Below, one piece after another: positions 23,940-39,771 of a stretch of DNA of 64,000 nt. Location: positions 64,001 through 128,000 of the forward strand of contig JAQFVV010006545.1 in NCBI GenBank assembly GCA_028023455.1, given 5' to 3'. The DNA is from Epiperipatus broadwayi (taxonomy: Eukaryota > Onychophora > Udeonychophora > Euonychophora > Peripatidae). The position numbers were made by a program, and so were the translations under genes. Every line of letters starts with the position of its first letter. The first letter of the stretch is position 1. The notes beneath the pieces were generated by a model that saw only the letters and a program-made list of their open reading frames with translations, was not told the DNA's origin and made no database searches.

Positions 23940-26910
23940 GATTCCTATACACATTCTGGAAAAGTTATAAATGCCTGGTCATCATCATTAATAAATTATT
24001 GTTACAATCCCTGCATGTCTTCTAATAAATTGCTGATTTCTCAGGATTGTGGATATTAATAACATAATGTTTTAATAACATAATGTTTGGAATGAGTTTG
24101 ACAAGCAAACACAATCTAAATTAATTAATAAAAATTAAATTACTGATTATTAACAATAAATATATAATATTGTTTTGTATATACACCCGGGTCTCATTTT
24201 ATGCGGATTTATTTAATGCGATTTTGAAGTTATGCGATTCATATTTCTTCTTAATATCTTTGTATGCAGTTTTCTTTTATGTGATAAAAATTATTAGATC
24301 AGGAGTCGAGCTTCAATAATGCGCTATTACTTTAAATATTATAAATTTTGTGCACTCACACATCATATTTAAAGTAATAGCACATTATTGGAGTTCAATT
24401 TCTCTCTTATAATTTCAATATTTTCAGCACTCTAGAACAGTACTGTAATAGATTTTATGCAATAAAAAAGTTCATAATTCACTTAAAATCAGGATTTCCC
24501 TATTTTATATACACACATTAAATTTTAAAAGATGATAATGTAAATCTGTTCAAACATTATAGATGTTTATATTATGCATGTTGTTGTTTTTTGCATTTTA
24601 AATCACATTCTATTTTTGCTTTTTAAAAAAAGAGTACGTAATCAATTAATCATTTATTGTCCGCAAGATTATTTTTAAAAGGTGTTATATCAGTGGGCAC
24701 AATTAAATTTGACAATTAAAATTTGATTTTTAATTATAATTAACAATTTAAAAATTACGTAACATGATCTGAAATTAATATGACACGAAACAATGAAATT
24801 TGATTTTTAAACAAAATTGAAAATTAAAGACAAAAATAAGAATTTAATTTTTAATTGTTAGTTTTAATTAAATTTTGTCCAAAAGTGGTGAGTCGGGTTT
24901 TTTTTTATTATCGTAAGTCTAAGTTCTTATTTTTATTTTAAACTTTTAGTTTACTCTAACGGAGAAGAAAAAACACCCACGAAAATGAATTTCTTTGGAA
25001 ACAAAAATTTCAATTTTAGATCACTTAGTGCAATCGGAAGGATCAACAATGATTGGAAAATACTTAGTTTAGGTGAGTCCATGATAAGAGGAATTAAAAA
25101 AATGAAGTTGGCACTAGTTGTATTTTCTCTTGTGATGACTCTGATGTCTTACTAGGTTACAAACGAACTTGCTTATCATCAAACACTGATAATTATTAAA
25201 ATATTGTACATGTATGAAAAATACAGCAAATTATGCATAAAAAGATATTGTTTTGAATAAAATTAAATACTGTAGTTAATAAATAAGTAAAAAAAGTTTG
25301 TCTTGAATCAATTTTTTTTCAAATTTGAAATTTTTTTTAGTCATATTTTATTTCCTTATTTTTTTGTGCGAATTTTAAAGTAATTTTATGTTGTTGCTTG
25401 GCTTTTATGCAATTTTTGAAAATTACAGTAACCTATCCCCCATTTTTCAAGGTAAGTTAAGTCTATTTTTGTGCGATTTCTTTTGTGCACATTTTCTGAG
25501 TAACCTATCTACAGCATAAAACAAGACCCAGGTATATTTGCAACTATTATTAGGTATACACATTATTTAAGATAATTATAAAAAATAGGTTTTAGAATAA
25601 TTAAACTGATAATATCTTATTGAGTGAAAAGTTGAAAAAAATTAAAAAGCTGGAAAGCATGGTTGTCTGCATGTATTGTTTTTTCCTTTAGTTCCTCCAA
25701 AGATGATAGTTATCCTCTGCATGCACTGGAAATATTAGATGAGATATTCAGTGGTATATTGGTGAAATTAGTCAGTAGTTCTGGTGGATTGTATGGCATA
25801 ATTCACTTCTTTTCTCATGGCACAATTAAAGCAAGCAATGGCTGATTTTAACACATTTCAGGGTTATTTCCTGGATCTGATCGCATCTTTGGGTGTTTTG
25901 AATGATGTGGCTGTTGGATTTTAATCACACATATTAAATAGTCTTATGTTAAATGTCAAAGTTGTTGTGCTGGATTTTACTATTAATAAATATTTTTAAT
26001 ATCAGCAAGCTACGACAATCCAAACTACAGTGAAAACTATTTTAATCACTAGTTTTTCTTTTCTGTGTGAAATCCCTGCAACACTGGGTAATATAATAGA
26101 ACAGACTGCTGGAGTTGCTTATTTAATCTATTTATATCCACATGCTGTTTTTCATGCAACAGGTTTATCAAAAGCTAGATACAAGACTTGGAATATGTTT
26201 CTTATCAACATGTTTTTTGATAAATATTTACTTCATTTCTTTCACAATATATTATGGAAAGAATAACTTATTAGATGTTTTAAAATTACATCATTATTTT
26301 ATAACTAAGATAGCAAAAGAAAAAAAATTGTTTCCCCCCTTTTTATTTACCTCAGCAATAAGCATAAAAATCATTTCATACTTTTAAAAATTGATCAATA
26401 ACTTACTTATTTTTATTAACCAATAATATTAAGTAACATATTAAGATTTACTTTTAAAAACTGATTATTAACTTGTTTATTTTTATTGCCCAATAGTATT
26501 AAATAATATATTTAGATTTGCCATTTAGTTTACTTTAAGAATTGACACATTTTTTTTTTGTTTAAAATTTCATTTAGATTGGAAATCATAAAAGAGCATA
26601 AAATATTTTATACTTTTGTAGACTATGTAATTCAAATCCTTGTGCATATAAAAAACTTTTTTCTTTCTTGCTTTGATAGTACAACATATCATTTTATTGG
26701 TTTTCACTCATTAGAAGATATCTTTCCATTACAAAATAATTAATAATATGATTAAATGTATAAACTATTTTTTCTTTTACTTTTTTGAACCATTGTACTC
26801 AAATGATGCACATATTATATCTAGTATATGCATATTAACACATACAGTTATTTGTACATTTTTACTCTGTTTATAAGAGATTAATATTGATTCTTTTGTG
26901 ACAGTTTTCA
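23940..26910 (+). repeat. Dispersed repeat family, copy C, split by a DNA transposon
   Basis: Left part 23940-24186 and right part 25532-26910 together align with copy B; the 1.35 kb between them is the Tigger-like insertion. The repeat must therefore be older than the transposon. Open frames at 25663-25845, 26030-26266, 26142-26387 and 26558-26743 lie inside it and do not correspond to open frames in the other copies, so they are not called genes. Confidence 0.65.
24187..25531. mobile_element. Non-autonomous Tigger/pogo-like DNA transposon
   Basis: The ends are imperfect inverted repeats: left ACCCGGGTCTCATTTTATGC, right (as reverse complement) ACCTGGGTCTTGTTTTATGC. The subterminal text repeats ATGCG-type phrases (ATGCGGATTT, ATGCGATTTT, TTATGCGATT). 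This is the style of Tigger/pogo ends. Comparison with copy B shows a clean insertion into a TATA target; the exact outer base is ambiguous by one or two nt, which is compatible with a TA duplication. A second inverted repeat lies inside (about 24312-24345 with 24367-24400). No transposase frame was found, so it would depend on an element elsewhere. Confidence 0.7.
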
Positions 26911-27029
26911 TACTCTCTCATTTACAAATTATTTATTATCTGATATCTATTTATATAATCATTTACCTCACTCTGCCACTATGACTTATAACTAAATTAT
27001 TATAATAAATACACAAAAAGGGCTTAAAA

Positions 27030-27031
<2 letters not shown>

Positions 27032-27115
<84 letters not shown>
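27032..27115. repeat. (AT)n microsatellite
   Basis: Uninterrupted alternating AT of about 84 bp. It creates a meaningless Tyr/Ile frame on the minus strand. Confidence 0.97.
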
Positions 27116-27118
<3 letters not shown>

Positions 27119-30100
27119 GTATTTTTGTTGACAAAAATATAAATAAGTAGGTATATTAACCAAATTGGTAATTAAATATTACAAAACATACAAATATGTT
27201 TGCCATTCCAGTGCTAAGTGTAATTTTTGGTGTTTATTTTATAAGTATTAATATAATGAGAAAAATCATTCTATTGTACAAGTTGTTCACTAGAAGCATT
27301 ATTTATAACAGACTTCATCTATACTATCTGGTAAAAATGTCCTAAATTTAGATATCATTCAGTAAATATTAAATTGGATATCTAAAAACCTAATACAAAA
27401 CTAGATTAGAACAAAAAAAATGTTCAAGCTTTATTTACTATAGAATTTGTTTCAGATCATGAAGTAGAAGTTGGATCTATTTTCATTGCATTACCAGAGC
27501 CTTGGATAATATTATCTATTCTTTAGTTTTATAATTTGTTCTTTTATGTTTATAAAAAGCACTATATTATAATAATTAATGTCCTGCATGCCAAATTCCT
27601 TAACTATAAATATTATTGTATGTGATCTAGCATAGTTATAAAAGTGATGTGTCAGAGATAAAAAGTCTTGAACTTATTGTCAGCCAAAAACCTTAAAAAA
27701 AGTAAGTCAGTTTGGACAATTTCAAAAAACTAATGTTTATTTTAGATTTTGAGTAACTAATAATCATATAATTTTGAAGTTTCTTTACATAGGACTAATT
27801 TTATTTATTTTTCCATCATTTAATATACTTTTTTTATCTCTAAACATTTTATTTTTTCCTTAAACAACAATAAAAAATAACTTAATAATTTTCTGAGAAG
27901 ATAATGAAAAAAGTTGAGCACTGGAAAAGACAGAATTGGACTATTATTTATGGGTTTGATCTTCAGAATCCTCACTAAACCACACATGATAATAATAATT
28001 AATGTTTTTTACTATTATTATAAATATCTTCATATTCAAGATTTATGTTTTTTTGATATATATAATTTATGTTTAACTTTTAAAAGCTGCCTTATTCTTT
28101 AATATATTGTAAATCTACTAAATTCACTCTCCATAATAACAATTTCTTATACATAAACAAATTAACTAATAACAAAACATATAACAAAATTATAATGAAA
28201 TTTAGAATCTATGAATTAAAATGAGAAATAAATAAAGTTGAAAGCAGTTTCATTATACAACGGACATTTTTAACAAAATACATGTATATATTTCAAATGT
28301 ACTCAATTGGTTATATATATATTAAAAGAAAACATTGTAAAGGCAAAGCTAAAAGATATAAAATGAAGGAAGTCAATTATGTAGAGAAGTTTTGTTTGTA
28401 TTTGCCTTATTAACAGAGCAATTGAACTGAAAGAGTTTAGATCATTTGATAGCAAAATTTGTCAATGAAAATTGAAATTTTTACATATTTTAAACATTGA
28501 AATCATTAATATAATTAAGATTTTAGTTGTAATTATTGTTCCAGGATATAATCAGTAATCAGTAATAAATGAAAAAATAAAGTAACTAAGGAGAAAATAT
28601 ACTTTTGTGAGTACACAACCTAGGAGTGCCAAAGCATGAAACCATGGTCAGGGGTTTAGGGAGGGGTTCCTGGCTGAGATATTTTAAGTGCTGGCTATGG
28701 CTAAGCATTTATCATAAAGCTTGTAGAGGAATTGGCAATCCTCACTGTTTATAACTTACAAGCTTAAGAGATAGGGTCATGTGATCCATGACTCTTGTTT
28801 TGACTATAAGTTTATTTTGTTTGTGTTTACTTTTTCACTTTTTTTGTAAAATTATTATATATATATATAATGATCAGATAAGTTTTGCTTAAAATAAATG
28901 TGATTTGTATGATAAAATGAGACTGCTAACATTTGTACGACATCAAACAAAAAACATTATTGACAATAGTATTATTATTGTTTGTTTGTTTTAAATTGGA
29001 TAAGTCAATTTTTAATATTTTAAGATTATTTCCACTTTAGTACTTGTGATTTAATAAAATATATCAAATCCATAATGACCTGATCCGTAATGAAATGGAT
29101 ATAAAATTATTTTTGTCAATGCAAAGTTAATACTTATTTTTAAGATATTTTCATTTTATGAATTTAACAAAACATAAACATTTGATTAAAAGTGCTTTTT
29201 ATTTATTGAAAAATGCAATTGACCAAAATATGAACCAAAAAATGAGAAAATATGACCCAAGAGCGTGTTCCAAAGTCAAGCCAATTAAAAAGAATTAACC
29301 ATTTTGCATTGCAATTATTTTCCACCAAATTTTTCCAGTAACAATTTGAGGCTAAAGTTCAAATTTTATTTTAGTTTTGAAACTTTTATTCTAGAACTAG
29401 AATTCAATAAATTTGATTTGGTTTATTAGAAATCTTAATTACAAACGAAAAATATTTTTAAAATTCATTTTTGAACTCAACAGATATTTAAAAAATAATA
29501 ATAACATGGATTTATTTACATTGAATTACATGATGATAACAATGAACGTTTTATTCTAGTTTTTGGTCAACTACATTAAAATTGAAAAGTAAATTAATAG
29601 AATCTTTGCTGCTTGAAGTTTAACTTTAGAATCAGTATGAATAATTATTAAATAGTCACAAATCTATCAAATACTCTTCTAAAATTAAAAATTGTATTTA
29701 TAATTATTAAATTATCACCAAAGTTTGATACAGCTAAATTTTGACAGCTCATAAAATATACATTTGTTGGCATATTATTTTTTAGTGTATGAAGCAGTTG
29801 TTCAAGATAATTTTTTAAAAATAAAAGATATTTCAAAAAAATAAAATATAAACGTGAAAGTAATTATTTTTTATTGTTTATTATGGAAATATTTTGTAAA
29901 ATAAATTATAAGTATTTAAAGTTCTAAAAAATGCTTTGTCTTTGTGGCTTGATCAGGACAATGAGGAGAGTATGTCCACGCTGTTTACAATCTTAAGATC
30001 AGAGAATGAACTGATAATAAAAAGTGATATTTTACTAAAGTTTGTCCTGTGAGTTCTTCAGATTTTGTTTTTTAAACTAATGACTTAGTATTTACGTTAA

Positions 30101-30180
30101 TTCACATTTTCACCAAAATATTGAATTTAAAGGGGAAAAGAGTGTTAAAAACGACTGAAAAAAGAATAATTAAAAAAATA
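27116..30180. other. AT-rich stretch without recognised genes
   Basis: No gene was recognised. 28610-28810 and 29930-30060 are slightly richer in G+C and look like old unique or repeat sequence, but no motif or frame supports a call. Confidence 0.4.
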
Positions 30181-32224
<2,044 letters not shown>

Positions 32225-32745
32225 ATTTATTTAATGGATGAAATAAATGACAGAATTAAACTTGGTTGGAGTGCTTTTGGTAGAAATAACTTGATACTAA
32301 AAGGAAATATGCCTATGTGTTTGAAAAGGAAGGTTTTTAATAAATGTGTTTTACCAGTTCTTACTTATGGATCTGAGATTTGGATACTTAATAGAAGAGC
32401 AATGCATAGACTTCAGACCACTCAAAGAAGTATGGAGAGATATTGGTAAGAGAACAAAGAGGTGTTACTGACCTCATTGAAAAAATTAAAAGACAGGAGT
32501 GGAGTTGGACTGGACATATTGCTAGATGTTAATAGATGGGCAATTGAAATCAAAACTGGATTCCAAGAGACTATAAAAGACCCAGAAAAAGGCCGCATGT
32601 GAGATGGATGAATGAAATAAGAAAGTGTGCAGGGGTGATGTAGAGAAGAGAAGTTAAAGATCGAAGAAGATGGATTGAACTTGGAGAGACCTTCTTCCTG
32701 CAGTTGATTAATAGTGGTTGATGATGATAATATTTAGTCGATTCA
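32225..32745 (+). pseudogene. RTE-like LINE, 3' end of reverse transcriptase ORF
   Basis: Translates to the C-terminal part of an RTE-type non-LTR retrotransposon protein. An open piece at 32234-32449 contains INDRIKLGWSAFG, a KRKVFNKCVLPVLTYGSEIW motif (thumb region after the RT core) and LQTTQRSMER. After a frameshift come TDLIEKIKRQEWSWTGHIAR and, near the end, a degenerate GETFFLQLI-type tail. The element ends in TGATGATGATAAT, a short 3' repeat typical of RTE LINEs. It is strongly 5'-truncated and inactive. Related fragments: 43180-43960 and 63436-64000. Confidence 0.85.
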
Positions 32746-35700
32746 TAACTGATAATATTGTTGATTGCAAAAGAGTTAAAAAAAACAGGGGAAGATTTAT
32801 GTTTTCATAGATATAGATATGAATCAAAACAAATTGTGCTCACTTTTATCAAATATGGAAAAGAATATACAATTTATAGAAATGTATGGAAAATTGTATG
32901 AAACTAACGATTACATTTATCGTACGGAATATAGAGACTGAAATACAAATGATATATGTCTTCCCCATTATTTTTTTTTTTTTTAAATTAAAAAATGAAA
33001 AAAGTAAGTAGAGATGTTAAAGTATTTATAGTTAACTTTTTTCCTCCGATATGAATCTGTTTATAGACGAAAGGGAAACGTGGAACTCGAACTTGAGAGA
33101 TACTTCTAGATTTTTTTTTTTAGACTGTAAGCAAGATTAAAAATTTTAGTTTAGCCAATCATCCATTGTTTCGTAAATGAGAATTTAACTATTAAATACT
33201 CTCCCAACTAACATTTGATTAATCTAATGAGTATTTTATTATCATTAATTATATAGGAACTTTGGAGAGAACTTGCCTCATACCGGATTATTTATCTAAA
33301 CACATAGTTATTGTAACATTAATATATATATACACACACACCATTTTTTTATTAAAAGAAATCAACGGACAATTTTTAAATAATCTACAATTCTAAATAA
33401 GTTTATAATAATTCTTTTGATTGTTTTTACATTATATTTTCAATTTAAAATAAGAAAAGAACAATCCATGATGATGTTGACTTCTCATTATTGTTACTCA
33501 ACATAGTAATAATATTGAACAGCCATTCGTAAACGGTTATGGCTATACATCTCTAAAAAAGAAAAAAAAAACCAAAGAGAGACAGAGTTTTGCAATGATT
33601 ATATAAAAAAATCTGCTTACAACAAATACTTCCACATATAGAACGTGCTGGTCTATTTTATAATTTATGATATGGCAATATATGGTTATAAAGCTCTATC
33701 TAACAGGGGAATTCTTAATAAAAAAATAAAATATAACATCTGACACAATACTAACCTGTGTACTATTACTAACAGCTGAATGGTTTATAGTCCATATATA
33801 AATACAACTTAATTAAAATATATATTCCGATAATAATATGTTTTTTAACAAAAATTGAAAGGCAAATACATTTATATGTTGTTTAAAATTTAAAAAAAGT
33901 TTAAGTATTTTTAAAATTATAAAAAAATATTTTATTTATATAAAGTTTTTTTTTAAATATAAATGATTTTTTTTTTCTCCACGTGATAACAACTATTGGT
34001 ATGAATTAGATTTGTTCCAACAACATTTGGTTTGGTTGCACTTTAAACGATTTTTATTATCATCAGTGTTAGCCACACAAAAAAAAAGCATGGTTATTCC
34101 AACTGCAAGCTAAATTAAAAAGGCAAAACAACAACAACAACAACAACAACAACAATAATAATAATAATAATAATAATAACAACAACAACAACAACACAAC
34201 AACAAAAAAAATAATAAACTAAAGATGAGTGTTGAAATTACTATATAAACCAATATGTGAACCTCAAATATGTCCAGGTATAGAATATGTCTCTTATTCT
34301 TTACAATTGACATTTTGCAATATTGTCATTTAATTTCTTCTGCAGAAAACTTTTTTCTGAAATAGTTCAACACCAGTATCTAATTGTAACTGTCCAATGT
34401 ATTCTAATTTTACTATATTTTCTCAATAAAAATAATGAACATTTTTTTTCTAAAATAATAAGAGACATTTCTGACATAAATGGGATCTGCTTTTCTCATA
34501 AAACTATCTTTTTTAGAAAATATTGTTTTTTAATCCACTGGTCCAATTCAATAAAAATATTGATACTTAAATAATGACACTAAATAGATGAAAATTTAAA
34601 TTCTCAATGATGAATTACTATATCTTAAACTTCCAAATAAGATTTATTTTAATATTTTACTTGGATTTTCTTATCTTAATTTTTTTTAAGTTTATTTATG
34701 TGTCACATTAATTCATATGAATGTATGTGTAATGTCTTGGGTTAATAAATTGTTAATGACCAAAACAATATATCTGGTTTGATTACATTGGATTATTTCA
34801 ATATGTAATTGAATTGTTGATTTTTTTTTGTTTGTTTGAAAAATGCAAGTTTTTTAAAATATATTTTTAAATATATTCAATTATTAATAATAGCTTAAGT
34901 TAGGATGTTCCAGTTAAATGTATTTTGAAAAAAAATATGAATAAAATTTGAAGTTTTTCACCAATTCAACTAGATGAAGGAAATAATTGTATAATAACTA
35001 TTAGAAAATTAATATCATTACAAATCTCTAAACAATTTTCTTTATTTTAAGAGTAATTAGCATTTTTATTAAATAATTTACTGAATAAAGTTTTCCAGTA
35101 TTTTAATAAAAATGAATTACTTTCTCTAGTTTCATCAACAATCTTGAAATTTAATTCCATAATGATGTGGTAATGATGTCCATGAAGCTTTATTTTAAAA
35201 ACCTTTCATAAAAATGTAAATGTTAAACATTTTAACAAGATTTTTTATGAATTATACTAGTCTATTTTCGACTAAGATTTATCACGTTAAAGCTATAATT
35301 ATAAACAGAAATCATATTATTTTGTAATAGTAATTATTTATCTGACCTATCTTTAAACTAAAAGGGAAACCAGTTTTTGTTTGTGCCTTGAAGCTAATTC
35401 ATTCCTATCATATTTAAAAAAAATTCAGTTATCTATTTTTGGAAGTTCTTCATTAAGATGAAGAAAATTTGTCATCTGAATTTCTATGCTAGTATTTAAG
35501 ATATGATAAAAGTTTTCTATCTAGTTTTTTCAAAGATTTTCACATCTATATCATATTTTAAATATGTCCAACAAAGGATCTATAAAGGCTGTATTAGCTA
35601 ATTATTGTTCTCCTTAGCAATTTTAATCTGAATATGCTATAAGGACTTCTCATCATTTATTGAACTGCTGCCTTTAATTATCTATAGTGCTTATAAAGTT

Positions 35701-37965
35701 CCACATTCATTTCTATTATTCCAACAACTGAAAATGCAACATTTTTTGTTTTAAATTACTATTATAACATCTTTGTCAAAAAGGCAACAAGGATTTTTTT
35801 AATGAATCCAGAAATCCACACACTCTTTAAAAAAATGCTGCAGGCATTAATAACAAAATAAGCTTGATAATCTAAGTTGGTGATTTTAAGGTTCATTATC
35901 TACAAAATATATCTTATTGTAGAAATTGATTTTTTTCCAATATTTGAAGTAGGATCTACTTTTTAATGTACTTATCAATTTATTCTTGATTTATACTAAT
36001 CTTTAAACTGAACAACAATCTAGCTTGTATTTGTGGAAATTTTTAAAATCAATAACAACAAAATAATAATTGACTATTTTAGTTATATGCTTTCAAGAGA
36101 TGGTCTCTTCCCTCCTCCCCAGAATCATCTTTTCTAATATTGAATAATTCAGGGTTATTAAGTTACCAATAGGAAAATTACATCCACATTGTAAAATCAA
36201 TTTCTAATTTTTCTTTGCTACTGAGAACTTAGATTCCAAAACTGAAACTAATGTAATTTGTTAACCCAAACTAAATAATTTACTTGCATACTTATATAAC
36301 TCTACCTGAGTTCAAATCTTTAGCATTTTTTTTAAGTTGAGGCTACTAATTTGAAAGTGGATGCTAGATGCAGAAGAGATTTATTTCCACTTTGAAACTT
36401 AAGTCCTAACTGATGAAAGCAAAAACCAATAATCAAACTGAAGACGCGAATATTATATAATGTAATTACTTAGATTTTATTTATTACCAAAGTTTATATG
36501 TATGTAAACTAGAGTGAAGAAAACTCTTTTTATAAACTTTTTTGCATTCTGACTTGTAACTATGACACAATCCATGAACTTTCATTGATTGGAAAATTTA
36601 TAAATTCAAGTTCTTTTTCATTAATATGACTGAATAAATAAAATATTTATATTATTCACATCATGATTTGTGCAAACCTGCAGTTATCATAGATCATTTG
36701 AATTCACAAAGGCAATATCATTAATTTATAGATGATAATTATAAGAAAGTTTTTTGGTTATTAATTTAATGCCAGAATATATGAACTCATGAAATGAACA
36801 CAAGTACCATTGCAAATAAAAAAAATAGATTTAACAACATTGACTTTTATAATTGAAATAAATAACTAATACGACAGCATTGTAAATCGGATATCAACCT
36901 TTTTTTTTTTAATATAACAATATATTTTTGAAAAAAAATATTTAGTCATCTATTTATTAAATTATATTTTATTTCTTTGGAAGATGTGTTTTATTAAAAG
37001 CAGTTACATTTATGTTAAATTTTGATATTAGTATTATTAATTTTGCAACTATTTCTATCACAATTTGTCTGGTCTTAATAATCATGCCAGATTTTAATAG
37101 ACGCGCTGTTATGGGAATATCTTTATAGGTCTTTGCATCTTTATGACACTTTGAGGAAATCAAATACAAAATAATTTGATGGGTGAAGTTCACGTTTCAA
37201 ATCTAGTTTTAAGTAACGCATTATTAATACTATTACATTGCGCAATGTGTTAATTGATGATTGCTTTTCTGCTAAACACATCCCTCTCAATTATTAATTA
37301 TCAGACCTGTGATGCTTGATACAATGGCAGAGTCGTCAACTCTGGACACACCATCCTTAGATTGTGGCTTAATTTATCATTAACCTTCAAGCAGTAAACC
37401 CTTTGATGTTTTTTATTGAAGTCTTTTGTAATAAAAAAGATAAATAGAAAAACTAATAATTAGAAAGCTGAAATGTGAAATTACAAACACACAATCCCAT
37501 TATTTAATTTGATGCAGGTAATGATTAATATTGTAATAATAGTCAAACTTTTTTTTTTTTTTTACTTTAACTATATGTGATGAAATTAAAGTAACTTTCT
37601 ATGTTAGGGTCATATATAGTAAGCTTGAATCTGTGATCTGGAGATATGTATTTACATGCACTACTATCTAATAATAACTTATTAATCAAACTTACGATAT
37701 ATACACTGAAATAGAAAGCTGCCTTTATTTAATCACATAATGATATTGTAAGAGTCTCATCATGAATATGTTCTATAATGATTTAAATGAAAAAAATAAT
37801 AACCGTTGTATTTAGCATTTGATGATTTCAGATTACAGGTGTGGTTAATAGATATGCTAAACCATAATAACATGAAATCTTTTAATTAATTTATGTGTCG
37901 TTCATTAAAAAACAAACGTATCTGTATTGATTTTTAACTAATTAAACTTACACAAAAATCTCTAC
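32746..37965. other. AT-rich stretch without recognised genes
   Basis: Apart from a CAA/TAA microsatellite at 34127-34206, no feature was recognised. Open frames at 34323-34574 and 36969-37193 have no family-like motif. 37280-37400 is somewhat less AT-rich but unidentified. Confidence 0.4.
34127..34206. repeat. (CAA)n/(TAA)n microsatellite
   Basis: Trinucleotide array switching from CAA to TAA and back to CAA. It yields poly-Cys/Tyr on the minus strand, which is not a gene. Confidence 0.95.
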
Positions 37966-37979
37966 TTAATCACTTTAAT

Positions 37980-38698
37980 AGTTAAGATTTTACTTCATTA
38001 ACGCTTAAAATAAATTAATATATATATATATGTGCTCTGCGCACAGATAATGAAGCTATTAATTGTCTGTGAAATTATTAAAATTTACCGCCAAGCGCTT
38101 TCGGGACAGTTTATAGTCGCATATTCATGGGACTTGTATTCGATTACTAACTATAATATTAATGCAAATTTTATGCAAATGTATATGCAAATGTTACGTG
38201 GACCATTTTCGAGATAGGAAAAAGCAGGCCTCTCTTCTGTTGATTGCTGATGGGTCACTTACGATGTTGTAAGCTTCCCTAACTTTACGTTTGTTGTCGT
38301 TTGTTTCAGAGAAAATGACAAAGCTTGAAGGTAATTCGGTTTTCGTTGTGCACGAAAGAGCCACTGGACATGCTTTTCTATCCACCACAGCCAGTGTCAT
38401 TTGCTCTGAAACAAACGATACCAAACGTAAAGTTAGGGAAGCTTACTACATCGTAAGTGACCCATCAGCAATCAACAGAAGAGAGGACTGCTTTTCCCAA
38501 TCTCGAAAATGGGCCACGTAACATCTGCATATAAATTTGCATAAAATTTGCGTTAATATTATAGTTATTAATCGAATACAAGTCGCCATGAATATGGGAC
38601 TATAAACTGTCCCGAAAGCGCTTGGCGATAAATTTTAATAATTTCACAGACAATTAATAGCTTCATTATCTGTGCGCAGAGCACATATATATATTAAT
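37980..38698. mobile_element. PLE-derived palindrome with GIY-YIG fragments in both arms
   Basis: Long inverted arms (about 38028-38285 and 38415-38690) surround a short centre. A 14-bp direct repeat TTAATCACTTTAAT at 37966-37979 and 38699-38712 is the likely target duplication. Each arm encodes the same protein fragment outward (38194-38424 minus, 38291-38521 plus). It has a Glu-containing SETND(T/N)KRKVREAY helix followed by a (S)AINRREA/D motif, which matches the C-terminal part of PLE GIY-YIG nucleases. In the plus copy a VHERATGHAF segment sits at the expected place upstream. The mirrored frames are therefore transposon pieces and not two host genes. Confidence 0.7.
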
Positions 38699-38756
38699 TT
38701 AATCACTTTAATTGAATTATTGTAAATAATCTGCCACTCAGATTCTCATATATCAC

Positions 38757-38831
38757 ATGATAACTAAAGAACAAATACCTTTCATTAAAAATCATTTGCC
38801 AGATGATTTCTCTCCATCTCAAGATTATATG
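38757..38831 (+). CDS. Candidate short upstream exon of the hemocyanin-type gene
   Basis: An ATG opens 25 codons (start MITKEQIPFIKN) that end exactly at a consensus donor, ATG/GTAAGT (donor from 38832). The exon ends in phase 0, which fits the phase-0 start of the exon at 39772. A stop lies upstream in frame, so it is either a first coding exon or an exon entered at the CAG ending at 38741. Arthropod hemocyanins and prophenoloxidases often lack a signal peptide, in agreement with this N-terminus. The encoded residues are too few to recognise, so the link is inference. Confidence 0.35.
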
Positions 38832-39540
38832 GTAAGTATTATTTTATTTCTATATTATAGTTTCGGCATCAGTTTCTGATAATGATAGCAATGATCCTGC
38901 AGAAGAATTTTTTTATATATTGTGTGTCAGATTGTAACTTTCTAATAACATTCTTATTAATAAAAAAATAATGAAAGATTGCTTTATGAGTTTATATAAA
39001 ATTCAAATACAATTTTGTTTTGCACTTTAATCTAAGCTTTTGTTAATTCTAAAATTATAATCGTAACTTAAAGCAATTATTTTATTGCAGATAGTTTCAA
39101 GTCACAAATACATTTTGCTTATATATATATATATATAAGTTATTATTATATATGCTATCATAATTTACATAAAAATCATTGCATTTTCGTGCCCATGAAT
39201 AAAATATGGACTTTTCTCCAGATAGCTTAGGATTATTAAGAAAATATAGATTTATTTATTCATGTAACTGGCCCACAATTCTAAAACTGATCATTCATCT
39301 ATTTAATAGATAGATACGTGCTTAGCCAGGGAATAATTAAAAAAAAATAATTAACTCTCTCAAACAAAGTAAGACTAACCTAAAATTTATTGAATTTTTT
39401 TCTATTGTTCTTCAGGGGAAACGTTGGAAAGAGATTTACTTTATAGTAGATTATTTAAAACTGTTTGTCATTTATATATTTAATAAAATTGTTAATATAT
39501 GAAATACAATCATAATTCATATACTTAGAATTTAAACGTA

Positions 39541-39710
39541 ATTGTAGAAGATTTGAACACAAATATTCAAGCTTTCTTCAGCTATCCACTCTATCTCATA
39601 CAATTGATACACATATCTTTTACATGTGTGTGGCCATGTATATCAGTTGTATTGAATAGAATGGATAGATGAAGGAAATTCGGAAGTCTATGTTCTTTAT
39701 GGATTACAAT
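39541..39710. repeat. Inverted tRNA-like SINE pair just upstream of the exon
   Basis: On the minus strand the left arm reads AGAGTGGATAGC (A-box-like) and then GTTCAAATC (B-box). The right arm repeats the A-box part on the plus strand (AGAATGGATAGATGAAGG). The arms are joined head to head around ACATGTGTGTGGCCATGT. It lies about 60 bp before the splice acceptor, within the putative intron. Confidence 0.5.
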
Positions 39711-39771
39711 TATAATTGTTAATATGAAAACAAAAACTATTTTTATTATATAATAGTCTAACTTGTTTCAG

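Noticed and set aside
26963-27163. Minus-strand frame of alternating Tyr/Ile
   Set aside because: Produced entirely by the (AT)n microsatellite.
34110-34313. Poly-Cys/poly-Tyr minus-strand frame
   Set aside because: Created by the CAA/TAA microsatellite.
38194-38521. Two host genes on opposite strands with similar proteins
   Set aside because: They are mirror images made by a palindrome and match the end of PLE GIY-YIG nucleases.
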